NCBI RefSeq assembly: GCF_003206615.1
Contig: NZ_PZJW01000008.1
Span: 80,713-144,712, forward strand
Length of the DNA: 64,000 nt
Direction: 5' to 3'
Source of the DNA: Salinicola acroporae
GTDB taxonomy: Bacteria > Pseudomonadota > Gammaproteobacteria > Pseudomonadales > Halomonadaceae
The notes below the pieces were generated by a model, which saw nothing but the letters and a program-made list of their open reading frames with translations, was not told where the DNA came from and ran no database searches. Shown in pieces: positions 54,664-62,254 of the stretch (position 1 is its first letter; every line of letters begins with the position of its first letter). The translations under genes and the position numbers were made by a program.

Positions 54664-55179
54664 ATGTCTCTTCGCCGTACCCTGCTCGCCTCGCTGGTGC
54701 CACTGGCCGCCGCCATCCTGACGCCGGCGCAGGCTCAGCAGCCTAGCGAACCGCAGGTCGATACCCAGCAGTTCCAGTCCTGGGAAGTGGGCTGCCCCAA
54801 GGGCGGTGAACGCAAGAGCTGCGTGATGAGCCAGATGGTCAGCAACCCCGACAGCAACGAGCCGCTGATGCGTGCCATGGTCGGTCGTCCAGCCCAGGCC
54901 GACGGTCCGGTCATGGTCTTTCTGCTGCCGCTGGGCGTGCGCCTGGCGCCGGGTATCCAGCTGCAGGTGGACGCCAACGAACCGGTCGGCATGCCCTACC
55001 AGGTCTGCCTGCAGCAGGGCTGCCGCGCCAACCTGGCGCTGTCGCCGCAGTTGCTTGCCCAGTTGCGCGGCGGCAACAAGGCCACGGTCAGCGCCATCGC
55101 CCCCGACGGCAAGCGGCTCGACATGGATCTGTCGCTGATGGGCTTCACCAGCGCCAGCCAGCACATCGGCCCGCAATAA
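54664..55179 (+). CDS. IalB-family secreted/periplasmic protein
   Basis: A 171-residue protein with a signal peptide (RRTLLASLVPLAAAILTPAQA, cleaved near residue 24) and an invasion-associated locus B domain: FQSWEVGCPKGGERKSCVMSQ, VMVFLLPLGVRLAPGIQLQVD and YQVCLQQGCRANLALSPQLL, with the usual four conserved cysteines. IalB-type proteins are periplasmic and, outside Bartonella, of unknown role. AGGA lies 8 bases before the ATG at 54664. No obvious operon partner. Confidence 0.88.
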   Translation: MSLRRTLLASLVPLAAAILTPAQAQQPSEPQVDTQQFQSWEVGCPKGGERKSCVMSQMVSNPDSNEPLMRAMVGRPAQADGPVMVFLLPLGVRLAPGIQLQVDANEPVGMPYQVCLQQGCRANLALSPQLLAQLRGGNKATVSAIAPDGKRLDMDLSLMGFTSASQHIGPQ

Positions 55180-55265
55180 AGGCCCCATCAATACCAGGGG
55201 CGGCGCCGGCGGACCGATCCCGACGGCGCACCGTCGGGGCCGGTCGAGTGCAGCCCCTCATTAGA

Positions 55266-55335
55266 CGATTGCGCAATTGTGGAGACAGTGGCGTCCGGGT
55301 TAAGACTTTGCATGCAAAGTGCATCTTATCGATAA
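55266..55335. promoter_or_regulatory. Cluster of three palindromes upstream of tctC
   Basis: Three dyads lie within 70 bases. CGATTGCGCAATTG (55266-55279) resembles the LacI-type operators near 29.8 kb. ACTTTGCATGCAAAGT (55305-55320) is a perfect 16-bp palindrome. TTATCGATAA (55326-55335) is a perfect 10-bp palindrome that touches the ribosome-binding region. Their order suggests control of the tctC-aldolase pair by more than one regulator. Confidence 0.6.
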
Positions 55336-55359
55336 CAGAACCCGTCTAGCGAGGTCACA

Positions 55360-56337
55360 ATGAGTCGATCAAGCGCGTCCCGCCATTTCACTCCGCTGCT
55401 GTTCGCCGCCGTTCTGGCCTCGCCACTGGCATGGGCGGAGTATCCCGAAAAGCCGATTACCCTGATCGTTCCCTGGGCGGCCGGAGGCGGCACGGACGCC
55501 ACGGCTCGCATCATCGCCTCGTCGCTGGAAGAGCAGCTCGGGCAGACGATCAACGTGGTCAACCGGACCGGGGGCAGCGGCGTGGTCGGTCACACCGCGA
55601 TCGCCAACGCCCGGCCGGATGGCTACACCCTGGGCCTGGCCACCGTCGAGGTCGCGATGATGCATTGGCAAGGGCTGACCGACCTCACCTATCAGGGCCT
55701 CACTCCCATTGCCCAGATCAACTTCGACTCCGCCAGCCTCTCGGTCGCCGACGATTCCCCGTTCGAGAATCTCGAAGCGTTCGTGACCCAGGTCAGGGAC
55801 AACCCCAAGGGGACCTATACCGCATCGGGCACCGGCCTGGGCGGCATCTGGCACGTCGCGCTCAATGGCTTCCTGATGGACCAGGGTATCGCCGCCGGCA
55901 AGATCACCTGGATCCCCAGCCAAGGCTCGGCGCCGGCCATGACCGAGCTGGCCTCCGGCAGCATCGACCTGGTGGCCTCGTCGCTGCCCGAGGCGAGATC
56001 GATGATCGATGCCGGCGAACTCCAGAGCCTCGGTGTCATGACACCGGAAAGACTGGAAGGCTTTCCCGACGTACCAACCTTCAAGGAGCAGATCGGCAGT
56101 GATTTTACGCTGGGCGCGTGGCGTGGCATCGTCGGCCCCAAGGGGATGAGTGAAGATGTCGTGGCCACGCTCGAGGATGCGCTGAAGAAAGCCTACGACA
56201 GCGATGCCTACCAGAGCTTCATGGCCAGGCAGGGTTACGGCGTGGTGTGGCGAGACGCCGATGGCTTCGCCCAGCTGATGGCCGAGGATGACCAGAAATT
56301 TGGCAAGATCATGGGCGAGATGGGGCTAACCCATTGA
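55360..56337 (+). CDS. Tripartite tricarboxylate transporter solute receptor (TctC/Bug family)
   Basis: A 325-residue periplasmic receptor with a signal peptide (FTPLLFAAVLASPLAWA, cleaved near 26). The Bug-family motifs are complete: YPEKPITLIVPWAAGGGTDATARIIA, VVNRTGGSGVVGHTAIANARPDGYTLG, and GIVGPKGMSEDVV. The ligand is a carboxylate in all known members. No tctA/tctB membrane genes are next to it; the following gene encodes a 2-keto-acid aldolase, so the ligand may be a sugar-acid or keto-acid related compound. Confidence 0.94.
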   Translation: MSRSSASRHFTPLLFAAVLASPLAWAEYPEKPITLIVPWAAGGGTDATARIIASSLEEQLGQTINVVNRTGGSGVVGHTAIANARPDGYTLGLATVEVAMMHWQGLTDLTYQGLTPIAQINFDSASLSVADDSPFENLEAFVTQVRDNPKGTYTASGTGLGGIWHVALNGFLMDQGIAAGKITWIPSQGSAPAMTELASGSIDLVASSLPEARSMIDAGELQSLGVMTPERLEGFPDVPTFKEQIGSDFTLGAWRGIVGPKGMSEDVVATLEDALKKAYDSDAYQSFMARQGYGVVWRDADGFAQLMAEDDQKFGKIMGEMGLTH

Positions 56338-56437
56338 GCGGTGCCCAATACTCTGCAATCGATAACCGATCGGGCCGGCGTCGTGACGATACCGGCTCGT
56401 TCTCATTCTCGTCTCAGCTACCCAAGAGGTGACCGGC

Positions 56438-57235
56438 ATGGAGCTGCCGCAGAATCCCTTCCAACGCTCGCTTGACGGCAATACGCGCTATGGCTGCTGG
56501 GCCGGCTTCGGTACCGGCTATGCCACCGAGATTCTCGCCACCACCGGGTTCGACTGGCTGTTGATCGACGGTGAACACGCACCCAACACGGTCCCTTCCA
56601 TCCTGTCGCAGCTGCAGGCCGTGGCACCCTATTCCAGTGCACCGGTGGTGCGTACCGTCAACCACGACCCTGCCCTGATCAAGCAGCTACTCGATATCGG
56701 CGCCCAGACGTTGATGATCCCGATGGTCGACACGGCCGAACAGGCCGCCAGACTGGTCGCCGCGACACGCTACCCGCCGAACGGTTTCCGGGGCGTCGGT
56801 GGCGGCCTGACTCGCGCCACGCGATGGGACAGCGTCGAGAATTACCTGGCCCGAGCCCACGAGGAACTCTGCCTCATAGTCCAGGTGGAGTCGCGGACCG
56901 GCGTCGACAATGCCGAAGCGATAGCGGCAACCGAGGGCGTCGATGCCGTCTTCGTCGGCCCGGTGGACCTCTCCACCGGGGTCGGCCATGCCGGCAATCC
57001 GAATCATTCCGATGTTCAGGCGATGATCCGTCGTACCCTCGAGGTCACCCACGCTGCCGGCAAGGCCGCCGGCATTCTGGCCCCCGCCGAGGCAGATGCC
57101 AGACGGTATGCGCAATGGGGTTTTGACTTCATCGCCGTGGGTATCGATATCAGCCTGCTGCACCAGGCTGCCATCGATACGATTTCGCGCTACAAGTCCG
57201 ACATCCCTCAGCCGAAATCGAGTCTCGGCTACTGA
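56438..57235 (+). CDS. HpaI/GarL-type 2-keto-3-deoxy acid aldolase
   Basis: A 265-residue class II (metal-dependent) aldolase of the HpcH/HpaI family, which splits 2-keto-acids to pyruvate and an aldehyde. FDWLLIDGEHAPN holds the catalytic His, LLDIGAQTLMIPMV and TRYPPNGFRGVGG the conserved Arg, IVQVESRTG the metal Glu, and AVFVGPVDLSTG the metal Asp. Sequence similarity is close to both 4-hydroxy-2-ketoheptanedioate aldolase and 2-dehydro-3-deoxyglucarate aldolase (GarL). With a sugar-acid island in the window and a LacI-type operator upstream, a GarL-like role is attractive but unproven. AGAGG lies 8 bases before the ATG at 56438. Confidence 0.92.
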   Translation: MELPQNPFQRSLDGNTRYGCWAGFGTGYATEILATTGFDWLLIDGEHAPNTVPSILSQLQAVAPYSSAPVVRTVNHDPALIKQLLDIGAQTLMIPMVDTAEQAARLVAATRYPPNGFRGVGGGLTRATRWDSVENYLARAHEELCLIVQVESRTGVDNAEAIAATEGVDAVFVGPVDLSTGVGHAGNPNHSDVQAMIRRTLEVTHAAGKAAGILAPAEADARRYAQWGFDFIAVGIDISLLHQAAIDTISRYKSDIPQPKSSLGY

Positions 57236-57277
57236 ACCCCGCCCTGGAGGTTACCGACGACAAGCGAATCACCAGAG

Positions 57278-57308
57278 AAGCCCCGGCCACATCCTGTGAC
57301 CGGGGCTT
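57278..57308. terminator. Convergent terminator after the aldolase gene
   Basis: AAGCCCCGG and CCGGGGCTT form a 9-bp perfect stem; an inner CACA/TGTG pairing extends it. It lies 40 bases after the aldolase stop and directly next to the end of the DUF1127 gene on the other strand, so it serves both. Confidence 0.78.
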
Positions 57309-57310
57309 GG

Positions 57311-57637
57311 CTAAGCCAATTGTTCTCCGCAATATCGACATATCACGGTCTTGTTCGTGAGGGACTCGACGCCCGGCAGTGCTTCCACTGCCCTCGTAAT
57401 GTCCGCCGTCTTCCGGTGCGCTTTGGCACGCTCAATGTCGCCGAGAACGCGATCCTTCATCCTCGCTTTTTCGTCAAAGGTCGGGAAGGCCGAAACGATT
57501 TCGTTCTCGGTCCGGCGCAGACCGATATCCTTGAGCATGTGATCGTTCAACCCACTCAGGGCCTTCAAGTCGTGCCGATACTGCCGTTCCACGGCGAGGC
57601 GCTGCAACAATGCTTTGAAAATGCTAGAAAACTTCAT
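57311..57637 (-). CDS. DUF1127-domain protein with C-terminal Cys-x-x-Cys
   Basis: A 108-residue protein with a DUF1127-like N-terminal half: YRHDLKALSGLNDHMLKDIGLRRTENE (read in pieces, near 20-46), the L-x-x-L-N-D-x-x-L-x-D-I-G-L-x-R pattern. The C-terminal half is longer than usual DUF1127 proteins (which often have 45-75 residues) and ends in TVICRYCGEQLA, a Cys-x-x-Cys pair that could bind metal or be redox active. DUF1127 domains bind RNA or phosphate-related regulators in some bacteria; function here is unknown. Confidence 0.78.
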   Translation of the reverse strand: MKFSSIFKALLQRLAVERQYRHDLKALSGLNDHMLKDIGLRRTENEIVSAFPTFDEKARMKDRVLGDIERAKAHRKTADITRAVEALPGVESLTNKTVICRYCGEQLA

Positions 57638-57862
57638 GCCCCTGATCTCCAGGCTGGAGGAGGCCGGACACGAATCGCAGTAAAAAGGCGTGGACTTTCT
57701 TCGTCTTTCGGCCGCGATGGGTGTCGCGGCCGATGATGAAATTCAATCCAGGGCGCGCGACCGGCAACGTGCTCGCATACCGCGCAGACGCGCGATGTCG
57801 AAGAACGTTGACCAGATCAGGCGATGGGAATTCATCACGATTTCCGAAATTAGTGGGAGAGT

Positions 57863-57887
57863 TTCGATAACGTCATTCGTTATCGAA
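57863..57887. repeat. Perfect inverted repeat in a gene-free stretch
   Basis: TTCGATAACG and CGTTATCGAA, 10-bp perfect arms around TCATT. It touches a second long hairpin at 57886-57923. Function unknown; an operator or a transcript-end structure are both possible. Confidence 0.6.
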
Positions 57888-57923
57888 TGACCGGAAGCAA
57901 TAATCTTATTACCTCCGGTCATT
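57886..57923. terminator. Two-tier hairpin, possible terminator
   Basis: AATGACCGGA (57886-57895) pairs with TCCGGTCATT (57914-57923), and an inner AATAA/TTATT pairs around TC, with a 3-base internal loop between. On the plus strand TTTTGATT follows. No plus-strand gene precedes it closely, so it may be a terminator of an unseen small transcript. Confidence 0.55.
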
Positions 57924-58100
57924 TTGATTAAAAACGAGGCCTCTACCGGCGTCAACCGGAAAAATCGAAATAGGGAGAATTTCTTCGAGCCCGCTTTAAT
58001 GACAACTCAAGGGCAGAAAAGCGAGGGTACCGCGCTCACGCCTGGAGGTGTGGCCTGGCGAGCGGGGATCGATCGGCGACGCTAGGGTTCGGCAAGACCC

Positions 58101-58135
58101 AAAACGCCCGGCGCGCTGGGTAGCGCAAGCCGGGC
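58101..58135 (-). terminator. Terminator after the YjfB-like gene
   Basis: GCCCGGC-GCGCT pairs with AGCGC-AA-GCCGGGC around GGGT, and on the minus strand GTTTTGGG follows. It lies 8 bases past the YjfB-like stop. Confidence 0.8.
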
Positions 58136-58142
58136 TAGGGCT

Positions 58143-58346
58143 TCAGGCATAGGTGTTGATTTGCGTTCCCACACTGCCGGAGGATGCCAGCTCCGGCGAC
58201 GGCGCCACCGAGGACATCAATTGCGCGATGTGTGACGCCTGCCCATCCAGCGACTGCTTCAACAGACTATTCTGCGCTTGCTGGTCCTGATTGAAGTTCT
58301 GTAGCGCCAGCGCCGTACCGACGGCGGCATTGACTGCAGTATCCAT
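58143..58346 (-). CDS. YjfB-like small protein (putative motility-associated)
   Basis: A 67-residue protein from the ATG at 58346, with GAGGAG about 8 bases upstream; the frame from 58376 adds 10 residues. It shows the YjfB pattern: AVNAAVGTALALQNFNQDQQAQNSLLKQSLDGQASHIAQLM (read in pieces), and ends VGTQINTYA, the typical G-x-x-I-x-x-Y-A tail. YjfB in Bacillus is under motility control, but the role is unknown. Its own terminator follows, and the divergent lipoprotein gene starts 230 bases away. Confidence 0.8.
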   Translation of the reverse strand: MDTAVNAAVGTALALQNFNQDQQAQNSLLKQSLDGQASHIAQLMSSVAPSPELASSGSVGTQINTYA

Positions 58347-58575
58347 CACAAACTCCTCGATCCGAAGAAAGGCCACGCTTTCATGGCACTCTCGGTTTCT
58401 CGATCTTTCGGTCCATCCATCGGTCTATCGGCGCGACGCCCCACCGACTTTAGCCGTCGGGTGCGAGCAGGAACCGCAGCAAGGCTCTCCTGCCGAGAAA
58501 ATCACCACGCTATCGTCTACGCTTGACGACGCAATTCCAATCCAGTCAAGCGTTTACCGTCCGAAGGATATATCG

Positions 58576-59178
58576 ATGCCCAGACTCGCGTTGACCCTCA
58601 CCCTCTGTGCCGGCGTTGCCTTGAGTGCCTGCCAGCAGCGTGACGCTTCGAATCAGGATACCGACGCTGCCAAGGAGACCTTCCAGGCGGCGAATTATCC
58701 GCTCGAGGTACGATACGACGCCTCGCTGATACGCGTCGATGGCGAGGTCTCCAGCTATTTCGACAACGGCGGCTGGCAGCTGTCGGACGACGCGCCCGGC
58801 GATCGCCTGATTCTGCTGGAACTCCCCGAATCCGACGACGAGGAGACCGCCCTGTGGCGCTTGGGCGCAAGCCGTGACGAAGAGGCCGTGGCCAACTGCC
58901 TGCGCCTGCCCGCCAATGCCCAGGCCACACCGTCGAAGACCACCCTGGCGGGAGAGGCGTTTAGCGGCTTTACCCTCGGCGACGCCGGCATGAGCCACTT
59001 CCAGAATGTCGAAGGTTATCGCGCCGTGGTGAACGATACCTGCTACGCCATCGACCTGATCGTGCAGGGAACCGATGGCGAAGTTTACGACCCTCCTCGC
59101 CAGCCGCCGTTTTCCAGCGACGAGGCCATGGAGCGGTTACGCACGATCAGCGACGGGCTGTCGTTCAACGGGAAATGA
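58576..59178 (+). CDS. Putative lipoprotein, function unknown
   Basis: A 200-residue protein from the ATG at 58576 with AAGGA 8 bases upstream. The signal peptide ends in LSAC (Cys at 19), a lipobox. The mature part is acidic and has two cysteine-containing strands (EEAVANCLRLPAN, VVNDTCYAIDLIV) that could form a disulphide. The segment YPLEVRYDASLIRVDGEVSSYFDNGGWQL (read in pieces) looks beta-rich. No family recognised. It converges on the chemoreceptor gene with only 5 bases between stops. Confidence 0.82.
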   Translation: MPRLALTLTLCAGVALSACQQRDASNQDTDAAKETFQAANYPLEVRYDASLIRVDGEVSSYFDNGGWQLSDDAPGDRLILLELPESDDEETALWRLGASRDEEAVANCLRLPANAQATPSKTTLAGEAFSGFTLGDAGMSHFQNVEGYRAVVNDTCYAIDLIVQGTDGEVYDPPRQPPFSSDEAMERLRTISDGLSFNGK

Positions 59179-59183
59179 GCGGG

Positions 59184-60734
59184 TTATCCCGCTGTCGCCG
59201 GCGTGTGGCCGGTCACCTGAGGAAACGCTTGTTTCCTTCGGGTACCCGCTTCAGCCAAAGAGCAGTTCGATGGCGCCGATGCTGCCACCTCGATCGTCTT
59301 ACCCAGGTCGAAGGATGAGACCGCTTCATCCAGCAGAGAGGATTGCTGATGCAGTCGCTCGGAGGCGTGCGAGACGCTCTCGACCAGGGATCCGTTCTCC
59401 TCGGTGTCCTGGGCGATCCCACGCAGATCGGCGTTGACCTCGCCGATATCGTCGCTCTGTCGGCAACAGGCCTGGCTGATTCCGTCGATCAACCGGGCGA
59501 CGTCGTTCGTCCGGCCAAGCATGTCGGTCATGGTACGCGCGACGTCTTCCGCCCTGGCGGTACCATTCACGACTTGCTGCCGAGATTCGCCGATCAGCGC
59601 CCTGATATCGCGGGACGCTTCGGCGCTGCGATTCGCCAGCGCCTGCACTTCGCCGGCGACGACCGCAAAGCCACGTCCGCTTTCCCCTGCGCGCGCCGCC
59701 TCCACGGCAGCATTGAGCGCCAGGATATTGGTCTGAAAGGCAATGCTGTCGATCAGATCGGTGATTTCGGTGATCTTGTTCGAGCTTTCGCGCAGCTGAT
59801 GCATGGCCCCCGTCAATGCGTTAACCATCCGCTGGCCCTCGTCCGCCACGTCGCCGGCTTCGCTGGCCAGCATACTGGCGCGCTGGGCATGGTCGCTGTT
59901 TTCCTGCACGGAGCCGCCGATCGCCTCGAGTTTACCTTGGGTGCGGACCAGCGCCGTCTCCTGCCGGCGATTGCGATCAGCGAGCTCGTCGTTGCCGTGA
60001 TTGATCGTGGTGGACACCGCTGCGACCTCGACGAGCGTCGTCTTCACACGCCCGAGCGTCGCGCGCACGACCTGCATCGTGCGCTTGAACTCGCTACCGA
60101 CGTGGCTGCGCATCGTCGTATCGTCGAACCCGAGATCGAAGATGCCTTCACGGCGCCCGATGTGCCTGCTGAGACGGCTCAGCTCCTCGGCGCTGATGGC
60201 GTCGCGTGCCATCTGGCGCGCCAGGAACCCCAGCACCACCGTCTGGACAATCACGTAGGCCGCGTGAATCAGGACCATCGGTAGATACGCCATCATGTGC
60301 GATTGCGGCATCACATAGATGTCCCACCCCTGGTGTTGCAGGTAGCAGAACAGCAAGTGGTGACCCGCTATCACCCCCGCGCCGCAGGCGAGCACTCGCC
60401 AGTCGCGATACGCCAGCAGGATCGACAGCAGCACGAAGATGACGAAGTGCCCCTCGATCATCCCCAGCAGCAGGTGGATCTGCAGCCCCGCATGGACCAT
60501 GAACGCCGTCGCCACGCACAGCCGCGTCGTCAGCGCGGTCGGCCAGCACCGGATCATCACGATGGGTACGATACTGGCCGGCAACCCCACCACGATGGCA
60601 GGCCACCACAAACCGTGAACGGCGGCCATTCCCAGTGTCGCGGCACCAAGGACGACCAGCAGCAGCGCCGTCAGACGATTGGCGCGAACATAGATACCGG
60701 CCAGCAGGTCCCTGGGCGAAGCGGATGAATCCAT
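59184..60734 (-). CDS. Methyl-accepting chemotaxis protein with a multi-helix membrane sensor
   Basis: A 516-residue chemoreceptor. The N-terminal part (about 15-185) has six hydrophobic segments instead of the usual two with a periplasmic domain, for example [23 protein letters not shown] and [28 protein letters not shown]; this resembles an integral-membrane sensor. The cytoplasmic signalling domain includes the hairpin tip [50 protein letters not shown] (read in pieces, near 318-370). No pentapeptide CheR tether is seen at the C-terminus. The ATG at 60734 has GAGAG upstream; a GTG at 60746 is possible. Confidence 0.9.
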   Translation of the reverse strand: MDSSASPRDLLAGIYVRANRLTALLLVVLGAATLGMAAVHGLWWPAIVVGLPASIVPIVMIRCWPTALTTRLCVATAFMVHAGLQIHLLLGMIEGHFVIFVLLSILLAYRDWRVLACGAGVIAGHHLLFCYLQHQGWDIYVMPQSHMMAYLPMVLIHAAYVIVQTVVLGFLARQMARDAISAEELSRLSRHIGRREGIFDLGFDDTTMRSHVGSEFKRTMQVVRATLGRVKTTLVEVAAVSTTINHGNDELADRNRRQETALVRTQGKLEAIGGSVQENSDHAQRASMLASEAGDVADEGQRMVNALTGAMHQLRESSNKITEITDLIDSIAFQTNILALNAAVEAARAGESGRGFAVVAGEVQALANRSAEASRDIRALIGESRQQVVNGTARAEDVARTMTDMLGRTNDVARLIDGISQACCRQSDDIGEVNADLRGIAQDTEENGSLVESVSHASERLHQQSSLLDEAVSSFDLGKTIEVAASAPSNCSLAEAGTRRKQAFPQVTGHTPATAG

Positions 60735-60921
60735 GGCGTCTCTCACGATCTTGTTGTCGGGGCCGGTGAATCCACCGGGCGTCGGCAGGCATGCCGATCA
60801 GAACAGTTATCGGCATCGGGCAGCGACTCTTCACTCCCGCCTTGCCACCCCTCCCGCCTCAGGACACCGTCATGACGCGGCTGTTACACTGCGAGCGCCA
60901 GCCCCAGGATTGGATGACCTC

Positions 60922-61770
60922 ATGAAAACCATCGGAGCCCACGTCAGCGCCGCGGGCGGTGTCGATCAGGCCGTGAGTCGCGCCACCGAGATCGGCGCCA
61001 ACGCTTTTGCGCTGTTCACCAAGAATCAGCGCCAGTGGAAGGCCAAGCCCCTGGAAGAGAGTACGATCGAGGCATTCAAGACCGCCTGCCGCGAGCAGGG
61101 TTTCGGCCCGGCGCAGATACTTCCCCACGACAGCTACCTGATCAATCTGGGCCATCCCGATCCGGAGGGACTGGCCAAATCCCGCGCCGCGTTTCTCGAC
61201 GAGTGTCAGCGCTGTGAGCAACTGGGGCTGACGCTGCTCAACTTCCATCCCGGCAGCCATCTCAACAAGATCAGCGAGCGCGACTGCCTGGCGCGGATCG
61301 CGGAGTCAATCAACGAGACCCATGCGCCGACCCGCTCGGTGGTCGCGGTGATCGAGAATACTGCCGGCCAGGGTTCGAATCTCGGTTTCCGGTTCGAGCA
61401 ATTGGCCGAGATCATCGAACAGGTCGACGACAAGACCCGCGTGGGAGCCTGCATCGATACCTGTCACGCTTTCGCAGCCGGCTACGACCTGCGTACCGAG
61501 GTCGATGCCATTGCGATGCTCGATGAGTTCGAACGTGTGGTCGGCGCTCGATATCTTCGCGGCATGCACCTCAACGATGCCAAGAGCGAGTTCGCCAGTC
61601 GGGTCGACCGCCACCACAGCCTCGGTAAGGGCAATATCGGTCTGCCGGGATTCACCGCGTTGATGCGCGACCCCCGCACCGATGACATACCGCTAATACT
61701 GGAAACCGTCGAGCCGGCGATCTGGCCGGACGAGATCCAGTGGCTGCGCGATCAGCAGAACGTCGATTAA
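60922..61770 (+). CDS. nfo: Endonuclease IV (AP endonuclease)
   Basis: Nfo cuts DNA 5' of abasic sites in base-excision repair. The 282-residue TIM-barrel protein has the metal-ligand segments in order: [11 protein letters not shown] (near 4-14), [49 protein letters not shown] and [23 protein letters not shown] with GDP-type end [14 protein letters not shown]. Length and motif order are normal for the family. It is followed after 21 bases by a small membrane protein gene on the same strand. Confidence 0.96.
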   Translation: MKTIGAHVSAAGGVDQAVSRATEIGANAFALFTKNQRQWKAKPLEESTIEAFKTACREQGFGPAQILPHDSYLINLGHPDPEGLAKSRAAFLDECQRCEQLGLTLLNFHPGSHLNKISERDCLARIAESINETHAPTRSVVAVIENTAGQGSNLGFRFEQLAEIIEQVDDKTRVGACIDTCHAFAAGYDLRTEVDAIAMLDEFERVVGARYLRGMHLNDAKSEFASRVDRHHSLGKGNIGLPGFTALMRDPRTDDIPLILETVEPAIWPDEIQWLRDQQNVD

Positions 61771-61791
61771 CTTTTCAGGACAGACCTCACC

Positions 61792-62079
61792 ATGGATGGA
61801 TTCTTCAATTGGCTCGGCGAGGCGATCGGCAACGTGATTCGTGCCGTGATCAATGGGCTGCATGGCATTTTCGGCGGCCTTTGGCAAGCCATCGACGGCT
61901 TCGTCGAGGGATTGACAGGTTCGCTGGGTATCAGCGACTCGATCTTCAGCATTGCCGTGCTGGTGATTGGCGTACTGCTGTTGATCAACGGCCTCCGCTC
62001 GCTGGTGCGCGGCGGCATCGTCGGCGGCATCGTGTGGCTGCTGCTGGGGCTGCTGATACTAAGCTGGCTGATTCGTTGA
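61792..62079 (+). CDS. Small membrane protein, function unknown
   Basis: A 95-residue protein. The first half is a glycine-punctuated amphipathic helix region (NWLGEAIGNVIRAVINGLHGIFGGLWQAIDGFVEGL, read in pieces) and the second half has two membrane helices (SIFSIAVLVIGVLLLINGLR and GGIVWLLLGLLILSWLIR). No family recognised. It follows nfo by 21 bases and could be cotranscribed; ribosome-binding site is weak (AGGACAG). Confidence 0.72.
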   Translation: MDGFFNWLGEAIGNVIRAVINGLHGIFGGLWQAIDGFVEGLTGSLGISDSIFSIAVLVIGVLLLINGLRSLVRGGIVGGIVWLLLGLLILSWLIR

Positions 62080-62087
62080 TTCGGGTC

Positions 62088-62117
62088 TCTTCCCGATTGC
62101 AACGATTGTCGGGAAGA
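62088..62117. terminator. Hairpin after the small membrane protein gene
   Basis: TCTTCCCGA and TCGGGAAGA form a 9-bp perfect stem with a 12-base loop, just past the stop of the small membrane protein. No U-run follows. Confidence 0.5.
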
Positions 62118-62188
62118 CATGCCTATTCCTCCTGGCCCCCGTGACCTCCTTGTCATACCCTCTTTCGTCTACCACCTTGAGGTCGCAA

Positions 62189-62232
62189 GGTCACATTGAT
62201 TGGTGACCGATTGACGACAGGTTCTGTCGTCA
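62189..62232. promoter_or_regulatory. Two inverted repeats upstream of aldA
   Basis: GGTCAC-N8-GTGACC (62189-62208) and TGACGACAG-GTT-CTGTCGTCA (62212-62232, 9-bp perfect arms) lie directly upstream of the aldA ribosome-binding site (AAGGAG at 62241). They could be operators for a regulator encoded elsewhere or a leader hairpin. Confidence 0.6.
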
Positions 62233-62254
62233 CGTCAGACAAGGAGACATCAGG

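Larger units (their letters stand above)
57638..58142. other. Gene-poor stretch with three hairpins
   Basis: About 500 bases between the DUF1127 and YjfB-like genes without a supported gene, containing hairpins at 57863-57887, 57886-57923 and 58105-58135. The middle part is AT-rich. A 70-codon minus-strand frame covers the hairpins and is not convincing. It could hold a small RNA. Confidence 0.45.

Noticed and set aside
57743-57955. A 70-codon minus-strand frame in the gap before the YjfB-like gene
   Set aside because: It is built over the two hairpins, has no clear ribosome-binding site or family, and its composition follows the inverted repeats.
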